DNA of 64,000 nt, taken from NCBI RefSeq assembly GCF_035046485.1, contig NC_085138.1:44985464-45049463 (forward strand), written 5' to 3'. Of the stretch, positions 32,003 through 43,487 are shown one piece after another; positions within the stretch are counted from its first letter, which is position 1, and each line of letters begins with the position of its first letter. The notes beneath the pieces were generated by a model. The model did no database searches and had not been told where the DNA came from. It worked only from the letters and a program-made list of their open reading frames with translations. Both the position numbers and the translations under genes were made by a program. The DNA is from Aedes albopictus. Taxonomy: Eukaryota; Arthropoda; Insecta; Diptera; Culicidae.

Positions 32003-32511
32003 CAGTGGACGTTCGATAACTGCAACGTATTCACGTTTCATTTATCAATTGAAATGCAATAACTGCCACAACTGGCAGACGTCAAAAAACTGTCAGTTGC
32101 TACAGAATGCAGTCAATGTGCATTCGGAAAACATCGCATTGTAACAATGGACTTATCCACGGTCTTCTTTTTCCTCTGGATTGCTTCTTCTTTGCATTTG
32201 TGCGGGCATGACATATTCATGAACATCCAGCGACCGAAAGTTCACTGGATGTTCACCGGATCTCGCCGGATACAAGATGTGAGCAGTGATTTTAGTAAAC
32301 ACTACCCGCAGTTACCGTTTCACAGCATGCTGTCAGTTGGCTTGTGACGTCATCGTGGATAAGTTCATAGAGCATGCGAAAAACATCGCATCACTGTTGA
32401 CATTTGATTTTGACGGATAGCGATGCAATAACTGCAGAATAGTTGCACTTGGCTGACTAGCAGTTAAAAAGCATTGCAGTTAAAGCGTTTGCACCGAGCG
32501 AACGTCTACTG
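32003..32511. mobile_element. CAGTAGACG-family MITE split by a nested element
   Basis: The ends are CAGTGGACGTTCGATAAC (32003) and GCGAACGTCTACTG (32511), with TA on both sides. The family sequence breaks at 'attgtaacaa' and resumes at 'gcatgcgaaaaacatcg'. The insert is at about 32148-32367. Confidence 0.75.
32148..32367. mobile_element. Nested MITE with TGGACTTATCCACG ends
   Basis: The left end TGGACTTATCCACG and the right end CGTGGATAAGTTCA are inverted copies. The insert of about 220 bp has no coding capacity; the frame 32147-32347 is not supported. Confidence 0.65.
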
Positions 32512-33228
32512 TACCAGTATCCAGCTTGTTGTCACGACCGCTTATAATTGCTACGATCATTCACAAGCTCACTAGCGCCGCCTAGTAGCAGAATTTCGAA
32601 ACAAGTTTTATGTGAATCTATGCCATACATTAAGCTTACTTTCAAATAGGCCTTTTAAAGTGACAGGTTCGCGATTGTTTACAACTGTAAAACTGTTTCA
32701 TACATGAGCCTGTCATTTCCATAGAAGAACACTGTCAAATAGCTACAAAATCAGCTGATCATGCGCTCAGCAATGGTTTGTGTCGGTTGACAACTTACAT
32801 AACGTTTAAGGTGAAACATTTGGGACTACAAACATCCCAAGAAACATAACTAGCTGAATAACATTTTCTTCAGCTAAAGATTGCTTACAAGTGGTTTTGT
32901 TCCACTCTTGTACAGCAAAAATATTTGTTGAGGAGGCTGCCATAATGGCCAACATGAACCCATACTCAGGTTTTAACAGCACTAATCTGGAAACTTGAAA
33001 ATAGACACGCCTGATTTGGATTATCTGCCTCTTTTTGCAAGTGAGCAAAGCCAGAAAAAACGAATGCAGCATTGTTTGATGCTTCTTTTGTCAGATTTGT
33101 GCCCCTAAATATGGATAGATGCAAAATTGATACTGAATTTTTTGACGTTTCTCCTCCAGTACCAAGCGAAAGAAACGATTGATCCCTCACAATTAGGTCC
33201 ATAAAAATTTCTGTAAAATCATCTTGAA

Positions 33229-33534
33229 TAGGCCTTTTCATGTGACAGGTCCATTTGTTTACAAATGTAGGGCATCAAATACATACACTGTTTTAAAGCT
33301 TACGGTGAAAAGACCCATAGCCAAACGCTGTCACTACTAAAAATGCTGAGGGCCGATGATAAAAAATTACCCTGATAATGTAGTGTTTAGCACGCATGTT
33401 TTTCATACCGTAAACCATGGATGCGTCATTTTATTTGACGTCTCAAACCAGTTGATTTTTCGGGTCTTTGACAGTCCGTGTTAGCAGCTTTGTAAACAAA
33501 TGCATACACAGATTTGGTACATGAAAAGGCCTAT
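33229..33534. mobile_element. MITE with AATAGGCCTTTTCATG ends
   Basis: The left end AATAGGCCTTTTCATGTGAC and the right end ACATGAAAAGGCCTATT are inverted. Related words occur at 14765-14905 ('gctgatttttcgggtc', 'gaaaaggcctat') and at 32648, so at least parts of three copies exist. The 32512-33228 stretch otherwise shows no gene. Confidence 0.6.
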
Positions 33535-33644
33535 TCTCGATTCCGATAGAGTTGCTAAAATTTTTCGCGAGAAAATTCGTTGGTTCCGAGTCCGTCGGCT
33601 GAAGATCTCGTAAAAAGGCCCATTTATTTGACGGGTGTGCTCAT

Positions 33645-33820
33645 TCTACGAGTGGGATGACGGGACCCATCTAGACTCGCATATCGAGGTGAGGAATCTC
33701 GACCCGAGTGAAGTGACTCGCCGTGTCAATCAAATTGAAAGTCACCTCATCCGAGTCGAGATTTCTCACCTCGATATGTGAGTCTAGATGGGTCACGTCA
33801 CCACACTCGTAGAATAAGCA
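33645..33820. mobile_element. Palindromic MITE, about 170 bp
   Basis: The left arm (CATTCTACGAGTG, CCCATCTAGACTCGCATATC, GAGGTGAGGAATCTCGAC) is mirrored by the right arm (GTCGAGATTTCTCACCTC, GATATGTGAGTCTAGATGGG, CACTCGTAGAAT). The arms are nearly identical, so a strong hairpin or cruciform is possible. Confidence 0.7.
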
Positions 33821-34389
33821 CAAGGCTTGATTATTCGAAGAATGATACAAACACAAGTCTGTCATTTTCGTAGGAAAACTGATTTTAAATGTCTTTTGCA
33901 CAGATCTATACAACCACTTAGACCCGTTCACAGAGAAAGGAAAAATCTCTAACCTGCAATCGCAGAACACACTCAAACAAATCGTCAGATAAAATTGATT
34001 AAGAAAAGGCTTTTTCATAATCTTTCGATCTTTCGATGCATTTAACAACTTCCAAAGCTTTGTGTTTCAGTAGAAGTGGATTAAACACCCAATTGATGAT
34101 TTCCAAGTCGAAATTCACATACAAAAAAAAAACATGAAACAGACTTATTTTTACACAGCGTTCACTACACCGAACATAACTCCGACAGTCCTTATCATTT
34201 GTCTCGTTTTTTCGCTCTTCTCTCTCATCTCCACTTCGTATCATTCGTCCGACACTCTCTGCACCGTTTTCATTACTCTCCGCCATCGTTGTTCTCTCCT
34301 ACTGCGCTCTTCCACTTCCTCGGTCGTCCATCCGTTTACCTACACTACTGGAAAGAAACTCCAACCAGGGTTTTGAAAAGTCGCAGATT

Positions 34390-37053
34390 TTTTTTCAGCT
34401 CCCTCCGGTTAGTTAGTCGTTGGTTGCCACTTATGGAAAACATCAGTATTGCCAGTTAGTTTTTTTGTTTATGTTTTTGCGATACGAGGAAAAACCCGTT
34501 TTTTACGCGAGATTCATGAAAAAAAAAGAAAAGCAACCAAAACGAACAAACTTTGTGGAGATTGGAAAACCGAAAACCCAAAATGACGTTTAACGTTAAC
34601 TAATTGAAAGATTATCCTGTGCAGTGTGTACTTTTAGGTGTAAAATTTCTTTCAAATATTTTTATTGAGACAAAACCGTAAACAAGGATCGTGTGTGTAA
34701 AGAAAACCAACCCAGTTCTGCTAGTTAAGCAAAAGTTCGCGAAAATCTTCGATTGAAGGAATAACTGCTAATAAAAAGGTTTAAAACTTACGATAGTTAT
34801 TATTAATAATTGAATACATTGATAGTAAGGAAGTAAACACAAAACCACACACACAAAATTAAACCTTTCTAAACTTTACACTCTAGTTAAAGAATTATAA
34901 AAAGCAAAGCAAGAAAAAAATAAAGGGAAAACTTGTTAAACAATGATTCTAATTCATCTCTAGCTGTGACTTCATCATTTTATCATTGAAAATGACGTTA
35001 CAAGAATGTCTTATTTTAAACCCACTCACTAAGAGAAAAACAAAGCTATTCTCTATTTTCCTCTAGTATAAAAAATCCAAACCGAAATTTTCACTGCAGC
35101 TTTGTGAAAGCAAGACGCAAAACTGGCGTCAAACTAATCACAGAAATAAACAGATCAGCAACTTGTTGTTAAACTAAATTGTTAATCCATTAATCCAAGT
35201 AGAAGAACCCATGTAAAAAAAACACAACACCCACAAACAATAACCAATCGCTAGAATAATCATGGCTTACTGTGAAAATAAGAGAGATAACAGAAAACTT
35301 ACGTTTCCGCTCAGAAGACGCTTTCGTTCGAAGTGTGCAAAAGATCATAGTACTTTTACCAATTGAAACTAAAAGCAAATACTAACGTATAAAAATTTTC
35401 CTTTGTAAGAATCACTCGATAACAACAACTAACAAAACAAGCAAACAAACAAAGCAAGCATGCGAACACGTGTTAATGACAAATCTTTAGCCAAGAGACA
35501 AGATACAAAAACAGTACCGTTATATATAAAGCAAAGATGAAAGCAAAGACTAATCGCAATGCAGGCTGGCTATCAATGTTTCTGTAACAAAATTACAAAC
35601 ACACACACTCACACACCTACATATGAAAACATTTTGGACACTGATGCAGTGAAGTTTTGCAAACAAAGCACCCAACAATAAACAATGACAGTTCGTTTGA
35701 ATCCCCGTCGTTCGCTTCACTTGATCAAAGCAGACAAGAAGCAAAAACACTGAACCGAATTGCCGGCTAGCAAACCAAGTAATTGTTATCGAATATATCG
35801 AATATAAACAAGCACTAGTAAACAATCGAGATAATGGAACAACTGCACCTCTTCAAAACTATAAACGAGCAAATTGAGCAACACGTAACAGTTCCACAGC
35901 TGAATAACACTTACCAATTACAAGTAGTTTGATTCTTCCAGAAGCAAAATGGAGTACGCAAAAAGAACAATGAATTTAACCACACACCCGACACACCATC
36001 AAACACACAGAAAACAACAAAAAAACACGTTAAAGCAGCTTGCACCATGTCGAGAGTTCATCCACGCGATTCGTGACACCCTCCTATTGCACACTCACAC
36101 ACTGACGCCTTCGAAGCTTCGCATGCCTCCTGTTCTCACTATAGTACACTAATACTCTTCCACTTCCTCCATTCGGCACCCCTACGATTGAATGCACTCG
36201 CACGCACATACACTCTCTCTCTCTCTCTTTCACTCACGTTGCTCTTTCTATTGTTTTCGCTTGGCGTACTTTCTTCGTTGTAGGTGTCCAAACTCTCATT
36301 CAACACCTTCCTCCACCATTCTTCCTTGACTACTTTACCACTTCCCCTCGTTCACCCTCCACCCCCCTTGATCTCGCATGTTGAATTCTTCTATTCGTCG
36401 CCATTATGAAAAAAAATATATATGTATATGTATAGGAGTGTATAGGAATTTAACAGAAGAAAAGAGAACCTTTTTTTGGATTTTTGACAACACAAGAGCA
36501 TCAACAAACAACCAACGCAACGGTGGCTAGCAGGTTCAAAATGATCCCCCGTGCCCGTTACGTTCTTGATTGTCCCTTGACCCTCCCCCCCGTCGTCCCC
36601 CTAAAAACCCCACCTCCCCCCAAATCCCAATTGTTACGGTTTGCGATTGTGTTCCCTCGGAAAAGGGTCTTTGGAGTGATCCACACCGACAAATGTTTCG
36701 TTTTCAAAAGTTCGTTTTGTTTTTGTTCGTTCGTCTGCGAAAAAAGAGTTTAAAAACAAAATAGAAAGGCAATTCTTGACACGATGGAAACACTATCAGT
36801 TATTGAACTGACACTGACCCACACAGAGAAAAAAAAACAACAGTCGCATGAAGAAAACAAAATCGCATTTGCAAAATAGTCGGACTTTGGAAAAGAACGG
36901 AAAAATACAGTTGAACACACACAACCACAATCTTACAGACAGACGACCCACACAAACACACCGAGTGGGTGGGACGAGTTAAAAGAGGAAAAAAAGTCAG
37001 AAAGAAGGAAAAAAGAGGACAAGAGAAAAAACCATGGAAATTATTATACATTA

Positions 37054-37120
<67 letters not shown>

Positions 37121-37160
37121 TAATATGTACCTATGATTAAAGACAGAAAAATAAAAAAAT
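34390..37160 (+). other. Second A-rich UTR-like block
   Basis: Composition again is A-rich on the plus strand with 'acaaacaaac' words, CA and CT tracts (for example CTCTCTCTCTCTC near 36212), and no credible coding frame. A candidate AATAAA lies at about 37149-37154. It resembles the 24430-27010 block and may be the distal part of one long 3'UTR broken by MITEs. That link is inference from composition. Confidence 0.4.
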
Positions 37161-37208
37161 CTACTAAAACATTCGAGGTGGCGTTTTGAATTGAAAACAT
37201 AATGACTA

Positions 37209-37636
37209 CCGTATTACCCCGCTAATACGACACCGACTGTTGTCGAATAACCGGAGTAAATTTTTAATTCGACAAACTGGTCACCCTACACCATCTGGCT
37301 CATTGAAATTTGGTAATCTATTTTTGTTTTTGTTTTGATTTCCGGATTTGTTATGAAACATAATTTCATCAGATATTGCGGTGGTACGAATGCAAAGCTT
37401 GTTCTTTCTACGATTGTTGCCATCCTAGGTTCATTCCGGTTGGTCTCCAGGTGGTTTGGGTGTCGAATAGCACCAACTCAGAACTTCCGGAATTATCGGC
37501 TGCAAGAGGAGCTGCTGCGGGTGCGAGTATAAGCGCAATTTCAAACTGTTTTGCATTTACAGTGTACATCGCTGTGACATATGTCGAATAAGTGGGGTAC
37601 GAATTAAAAAGTGTCGAACCAGCGGGGTAAGACGGT
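37209..37636. mobile_element. ACCGT-ended MITE, complete copy
   Basis: The left end CCGTATTACCCCGCTAATAC and the right end CAGCGGGGTAAGACGG are inverted, with TA outside. The interior shares the GGTCTCCAGGTGGTTTGGGT segment, in opposite orientation, with 31126-31438. No protein is encoded. Confidence 0.7.
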
Positions 37637-37834
37637 TATCATGGGTAGCCATGGAAAACAGTTTCCACGAGACGAAAACAAGGTGAGTATTAAGGTCGTC
37701 ACGTTCAATTGTGTGAGTGACCCTTCTGTAGGTGTATAGGTGAGTTTTGGAAGAAAATAAATGCACATCAATTCGCGTTGTTCAAAATGTGAGTAAATGC
37801 TTGGGTAAATTTTCATATATCGCCTTCTTATATA

Positions 37835-40290
37835 AGTTACTTCTGGGATTTTTCCAGGAGTTCTGTCTGGGATTCCTTCAGAAATTGCTTCTAGGTTTTC
37901 TCCAAGAATTTCGTCTGAGCATACTCCAGAAGTTCTGAATAAAATCTTCAGAATTCAGAATTCTTATAAGAATTATCAAAAACTTCTCTCAGGAATCTTC
38001 TTGTAAGGGCTATCTTCTAAGATTCCTCCTTTATGGAATGTTTTCGAAAGCTTATTCTGGGATACCGAGCTTGATTCTAAGAAAGAACCCCATCGATAGA
38101 ACAATTGTCTATTGGAGAAAACCCATAAACTTTTAGAGCGGTTCCTTATAAAACTACTGGAAGAATTCTTGTACCGACTTTTCGAACCCTCCAAGCAGAA
38201 TATCCTCTTCGAATGAGTGTGGAAGAATTCCTGGAGAAGGTGTTCGAGGAAATCCTCTAGGAAGTCCTGTAGGGCTTTTTTTAAGAAACTTATAGAAGAA
38301 ATCCATACAAAACTCCTAGTGTAAATCCATGAGGAATTCAATAGAACTTCTGATGAACGGCTGAGAGAATTGCAGAACTAACTTCCGGAGGAATTCTGGA
38401 AGAATCTGCTGGAGGAACCCAGAAAGAAGTTCCTGTATGAATTCGAAATAGAAGTTTTTGAGCAATCCCGGAAGATCTTGTACCGATTTTTCAAACCCTC
38501 TAAGCAGAATACCCTCTTCGAATGAGTGTAATCAGTTTTGTACCTTTTAATTCCGCCCTCTTTTGCTCATCCTTTGACAGATACGCGTATTTCGACTACC
38601 ACTTGTAATCTCCCTCAGTATCAGAAGGAGCCCCTGACGGAGTCACTTAAGGTACTCTGGACGAATCTCACGAACATTTCCTGAAAAAACAAGCCCAGAA
38701 GAAACTCTTGGAGGAATTTAGAATAGATTTTCTGTAAGAATCACGGAAAGAATTCCCGGAGGAATATTGGAAGAATACTCGAAAGAAGCTCCTGATAAAA
38801 TCTCAGGAGAAAATCCTGGAGAAATTACAGAAAGAAAAGTTATCAAAAGGAGGAATTTTCAAGAAGAGAAATCCCAGAAAGAACTCCTTTAGAAATCTCC
38901 AAAAGAACTCCTCGAGGAATTTCAGTAGAACTCCCAGATGAATTACAAAAGAAACTGCTGAAGAAGTCTAAGAAAAAGCTCTTGGAAAAATCTCGGAAGT
39001 GACTCTTGGAGGAATTTCCAAAATTGGGAATCATAAAAAAAACTTCCTGGGAAAACCCAAAAGGGATCTTTTTAGGAATTCCAATTTTTTATCAAGTCTT
39101 CCTTCCGAGACTGCTTCACGGATTCTTACCGGGATTTTCCTAGACATTTGGCTCGAAAACTCCTTAAGAGGCTTCTTCTGGGCTTTCTCCAGACATTGTA
39201 TGTACGGCTCATCAAAGAAATCCTTTCGGGATTCTTCTCGGACTTCTTCTTAGTCTCTCTCTCTTCTTGGCGTAACGTCCTCATTGGGACAAAGCCTGCT
39301 TCTCAGCTTAGTGTTCTATGAGCACTTCCACAGTTATTAACTGAGAGCTTCCTCTGCCAATTACCATTTTGCATGCGTATATCGTGTGGCAGGCACGAAG
39401 ATACTCTATGCCCAAGGAAGTCAAGGAAATTTCCTTTACGAAAAGATCCTGGACCGACCGGGAATCGAACCCGTCACCCTCAGCATGGTCATGCTGAATA
39501 CCCGTGCGTTTACCGCCTCGGCTATATGGGCCCTTCTTCTTAGTATTCCGTCGAAAATTTCCTACTGGAATCTTCTATCTCTATTCTATCTAGAGATGTT
39601 CCTTTCATGAATCCCTGCTGGGATTCTTCGAGGAGTTCGTTGAGGGATTGCTTCTTTTGAGATCCTGAGGTCTTTTCCTCCAGGAGTTTTCACACGGATT
39701 CCTTCCAGCGTTCCTTCCGAGATTCCACAAGAATTTTATCTAAGATTAATCAGGACATTCTTCTTTAATCAGGAGTTGTTTCTGAGATTTCTTCACATTT
39801 ATGCCTTAGATTCGTACAAAAGTCCTTCAGGGATTCGTTCAGGAGTTCCTTCTGGGAAACATCCAGGAACTCTTTTTGGGATGCCTCCGAGATTCCAGAA
39901 ATTTATCCGATTCCTCAATTAACTTCATCTGAGAATTCTCCAGAACCCTCTCCATAGAGTCCTCAAAGAGTTCTTTCCTAAATTCCCATTGCATTTTGGT
40001 ACTTCTAAAGTAAAGTATTACTTCTGGAATACTTTAGTGGTTCCTTCTTGGATACTTCCAGAAACTTCTTCTGAGATTCCTTTAAAGGTTCCATCTAGTA
40101 TTTCTCCATGATCTCCTCACAGTATTCTGCATAAATTTCTTCTGGGATTCCTTCAGAAATACGTTCCGAGTATCTCTGAAAATTCTATCCACGATTTCTC
40201 TAGCAATTCCTTCCAGGAACCATCAGCAGTTCCTTATTAACGAGCTTCCTCGAGGAGTTCCTTCTAAGATGTCTCTAGAGACGTACTCAT
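37835..40290. repeat. CCTGGAGGAATTCC satellite block with strand switches
   Basis: The block changes orientation at about 37940 and about 39070: TTCC/CAGG, then GGAA/CCTG, then TTCC/CAGG. A SINE is inserted at 39255-39532. A 53-bp segment starting CTTGTACCGA occurs twice (38168-38220 and 38477-38529) inside the array and belongs to some other dispersed repeat. Frames such as 37976-38341 are repeat products. Confidence 0.75.
39255..39532 (-). mobile_element. Feilai-type tRNA-derived SINE
   Basis: On the minus strand the 5' end (39532) starts GGCCCATATAGCCGAGGCGG, a tRNA-like head. A polymerase III B box, GGTTCGATTCC, is at about 39463-39473. A tRNA-unrelated body follows, ending in an AGAG tail at 39255-39264. 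A perfect 12-bp duplication, CTTCTTCTTAGT, flanks it (39243-39254 and 39533-39544). This matches the known Aedes Feilai family organisation. The tRNA-like head is not a functional tRNA gene. The host is the GGAATTCC satellite. Confidence 0.88.
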
Positions 40291-40779
40291 TCATCACCAC
40301 CTCAGCAAAAATGATTACCCCCACACTCTCATCAACCGATTTATTCATCAACCACCTCGTACAGACAACCCGGAGAAACCAGCAACCTACCGTTCAATTG
40401 GCTTCTTAAATGGTCTTGAGATAATTCCATATTCAGAATCTCCATGTCAAACTGAGCCGAAATTCAAATTTTCATGAATTTTGGTGCCCGGGAACCTATT
40501 TTAAACTCAATTTGAAGTTTGTATGGGAGCGATTTGTCGAATAACCCCTCGTCGCATTTTGTACTGGGCGGAGCTGTCAAGCAGATGCCCAGCTGTCAAA
40601 AGGTGATTTCATAAAATATCTTTGAAATTGATTTTAAGTATTAGAATAAAGTTCTAAAAATCTGTAAAAAATCATGGTGGCTCAGAAAAAAGTGCTGTTT
40701 TGTATAAAAACAAAAAATCAATACATTTTTCAAAATTTCAAAACCCAATTCCATATGTTCATGGTCTCAGCATCAATAG

Positions 40780-41055
40780 AAAACTCCACAAGAGCAATAC
40801 AGCAATAGGGAACTTTCACAGTTACAGAACCACAGTAGAACATCTGTAAAAAATGCAAAAGATCCGGTATCCAATCTCAGCAAATGTAACGTCGTATACC
40901 GGATCGACTGTAAAGATTGCCCAAGTACATACATTGGAATGACAACGAACAAGCTGAGCAACCGAATGTACGGACATCAAACACACGTGAACACACTAGA
41001 GAGAAGATTATCGGAAGGCCACCACTACACAGATCCAGAAATACTGCACTTTTAG
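40780..41055 (+). pseudogene. Penelope-like element, GIY-YIG endonuclease fragment
   Basis: The frame (no start, stop TAG at 41053-41055) encodes 91 residues. Its second half reads NVVYRIDCKDC, then YIGMTTNKLSNRMYGHQ, the GIY-YIG nuclease core (Y, YIG, the Arg and a downstream His) used by Penelope-like retroelements to nick DNA. Homology seems to continue after a frameshift as ALLEKSALIQHCIEQQ (to 41105). Reverse transcriptase is missing, so this is a 5'-truncated dead copy. The clade is uncertain. Confidence 0.75.
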
Positions 41056-41214
41056 AAAAATCTGCGCTAATCCAGCACTGCATTGAGCAACAGCAAGTGT
41101 TTTACTGAATAAAAAACAGAAAAACGATCGTGTGCAAAGTACGATCCTTACAAGTTGATTAAGATCGAATTGTTGATTAACAATTCTGAACTTAACTAAC
41201 AGATATGCTTCAAT

Positions 41215-41296
41215 AAATACAGATCCTGAAGAAGATCCAACCCAAGGATCGAAACGTTGGCAATGATATAAAATTATCAACGCTTTTTCCCGTGAC
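41215..41296 (+). ncRNA. Candidate Penelope hammerhead-ribozyme-like motif
   Basis: The tail of the Penelope-like copy contains CCTGAAGA (41226), a 5-bp stem GATCC/GGATC, then CGAAAC (41250), and then CGTTG/CAACG around an AT-rich loop (41254-41282). This is the core order CTGANGA-stem-GAAA-stem of hammerhead ribozymes, which Penelope-like elements are known to carry. The closing U of stem III and stem I are not convincing, so it is probably a decayed version. Confidence 0.45.
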
Positions 41297-41344
41297 TGAA
41301 AGCCGAAAAAATTCCATGGCTATCAAAAATCCCAGTCGAATATT

Positions 41345-41905
41345 TCCAAAAAAAGTTTTTCCTAGAACTCCTCAAAGAGTTCCTTCACGATAGGACATTC
41401 CTGGAATAATCCCAGGAAGAATTCCTAGGGAAATCTCAGAAGGAATTCCTGGAAGAATCTTGGAACGAATCGCTGGAGAAATCTTTGAACAAATTTCTGG
41501 ATGAATCTCTAAAGTAATTCTTTGTTAAATCTTAGAAGGATATCTGTAAGAATTTCTGAATGATTTCCTGATAAAGCATTCCTGGAGGAACCTCGGAATA
41601 AATTCCTGGAAAAAATCTCGAAATTCCTGGAGGATTCCCGGAGTTCATGAAGAAATCCCAAAGAAATTCCTGGAGAGATTCTGAAGGCAATCGCAGGAGT
41701 AACCACGGAAGGAGTTCCTTGAGGAACCCTCTGAGGGAATCCCAGATGGAAACTCTTTTAGGCCACTCATCTGGTAGAATCCCAGAGGAAACTTCTAAGG
41801 AATCCTAAATAAACCTCTTGAAGAATCTCACAATAAGCTCCCTTAGGAATCGTGGAAGAAATTGCTGAAGAGTCCAAGAAAGAAACTCCCAGAAGAATTC
41901 CACGT
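41345..41905. repeat. CCTGGAGGAATTCC satellite block
   Basis: The block is in the GGAA/CCTG orientation throughout. Frames inside it are repeat products. From 41906 to 42360 I see no feature. Confidence 0.7.
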
Positions 41906-42369
41906 AGAACGCGTGATAGGAAAAAAGAGAGACCTAAACGTTTGAGCAGCTCGTTCTCAGCCGCCTGTAAACCGATTTTCAATTTTCTTTTACCCAACTT
42001 TTCTACTTCTATTTTATACAAAATTCATGTTTTTAGGGATGCTCATTTTTCCTCCAGAGGTTGGAACGTTTTTTTTTTAAATTTGACATTTTTTTGTTTG
42101 CATGCTCAATTTAAGTCGTTACATCTTAAAATAAATGCAAAACGTGATTTCTACTAATAAGGCATAATTGAGAGGTAAAACAAAATGTTCGCCATTTTCT
42201 TGAACATCCCTAGTTACGGTCTATTGCGGATGCCAAGCACCCTAGAGGGTTAGGGTTTTCAGCAAAGTTGTCTAGATTGATTGTTGCTACACTTTTATGA
42301 ATTTTGTTTGACCTAGATCTACTGAAACTGATCTAGATAAGTTTTATCTTTCAATACTTACCTTACCGA

Positions 42370-43272
42370 TCAGGCTAAGGTCGGAGTGGCCTCTGCTGTA
42401 CATAGTAGCCGTCTCCATTCCACTCGGTCCATGGCTGTTTGTCTCCAGTTCCGCACTCTGCGTAGGATCCGCAGATCGTCCTCCACTTGGTCGACCCACC
42501 TAGCTCGCTGCGCTCCACGTCTTCTTGTACCGGTCGGATGACTATCGAGAACCATTTTAGTCGGGTTGCTATCCGACATCCTGATGACGTGACCCGCCCA
42601 CCGTAGCCTCCCGATTTTCGCGGTATGGACGATGGTTGGTTCTCTCAGCAGCTGATGCAGCTCGTGGTTCATTCGCCTTCTCCAAGTCCCGTCTTCCATC
42701 TGTACTCCGCCGTAGATGGTACGCAACACCTTCCGTTCGAAAACTACAAGGGCGCGTTGGTCCTCTGCACGTAGAGTCCATGTTTCGTGCCCATAGAGGA
42801 CTACCGGTCTAATCAGCGTTTTGTAGATAGTTAACTTCGTGTTACGGCGAACTTTATTCGATCGTAGAGTTCTGCGGAGTCCAAAGTAAGCACGATTTCC
42901 TGCCACAATGCGTCTCTGAATTTCTCTGCTGGTGTCGTTGTCGTCGGTCACCAGTGAGCCCAAGTACACGAATTCTTCAACCGCCTCGATTTCACCACCG
43001 TCGATATGAATTCGGGGTGGCGGGCGTGGAGATTCCTCCCTGGAGCCCTTTGCCATCATGTACTTTGTCTTCGACACATTAATGACTAATCCGATTCGCC
43101 TGGCTTCACTCTTTAGTCGGATGTACGTTTCCGCAATCGTCTCAAATTTACGAGCAATAATATCAATATCATCAGCGAAACCAAGCAACTGAACGGACTT
43201 CGTGAAAATCGTCCCACTCGTGTTTATCCCCGCTCTCCTTATTACACCCTCTAACGCAATGTTCAACAGCAA
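42370..43272 (-). pseudogene. RTE-like reverse transcriptase, C-terminal part
   Basis: The 300-residue frame begins with LLNIALEGVIRRAG and contains GFADDIDIIA near residue 31 (RT motif C with two catalytic Asp), NVSKTKYM (motif D) and FVYLGSLV (motif E). A C-terminal domain follows, with GRLRWAGHVIRM and RRGAQRARWVDQVEDDL, typical of RTE-like ORF2 tails. The upstream part of the RT continues in another frame at 43270-43487, so this is part of a frameshifted pseudogene. Ending at TPTLA then TGA is natural. Confidence 0.85.
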
Positions 43273-43487
43273 ATACGAAAGACCATCCCCTTGCTTGCCG
43301 TAACTCTCTGCGAGATACGAAGGGACTCGAGAGTGTCCCTGATACTCGAACTACGCAAATCACTCAATCCATCGCCATCGTCGCCTCGATCAATTGTATC
43401 ATACGCCGATTTGAAATCGATGAACAAGTGATGTGTGAGCACGTTGTATTCGCGCCATTTCTGCAACACCTGGCGGATGGTGAACAT
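43270..43487 (-). pseudogene. RTE-like RT middle fragment (FIDFKSAYDTIDR)
   Basis: The frame reads MFTIRQVLQKWREY, then HHLFIDFKSAYDTIDR (RT motif A, catalytic Asp) and then runs into shifted sequence. It rejoins the 47253-side fragment across the LTR element: EQ-MF upstream and MF-TIRQ here share the duplicated AACAT. Confidence 0.8.

Noticed and set aside
39460..39532. tRNA gene (B box and tRNA-like head)
   Set aside because: The tRNA-like part is followed by a SINE body and tail and flanked by a 12-bp duplication, so it is the head of a Feilai-type SINE.
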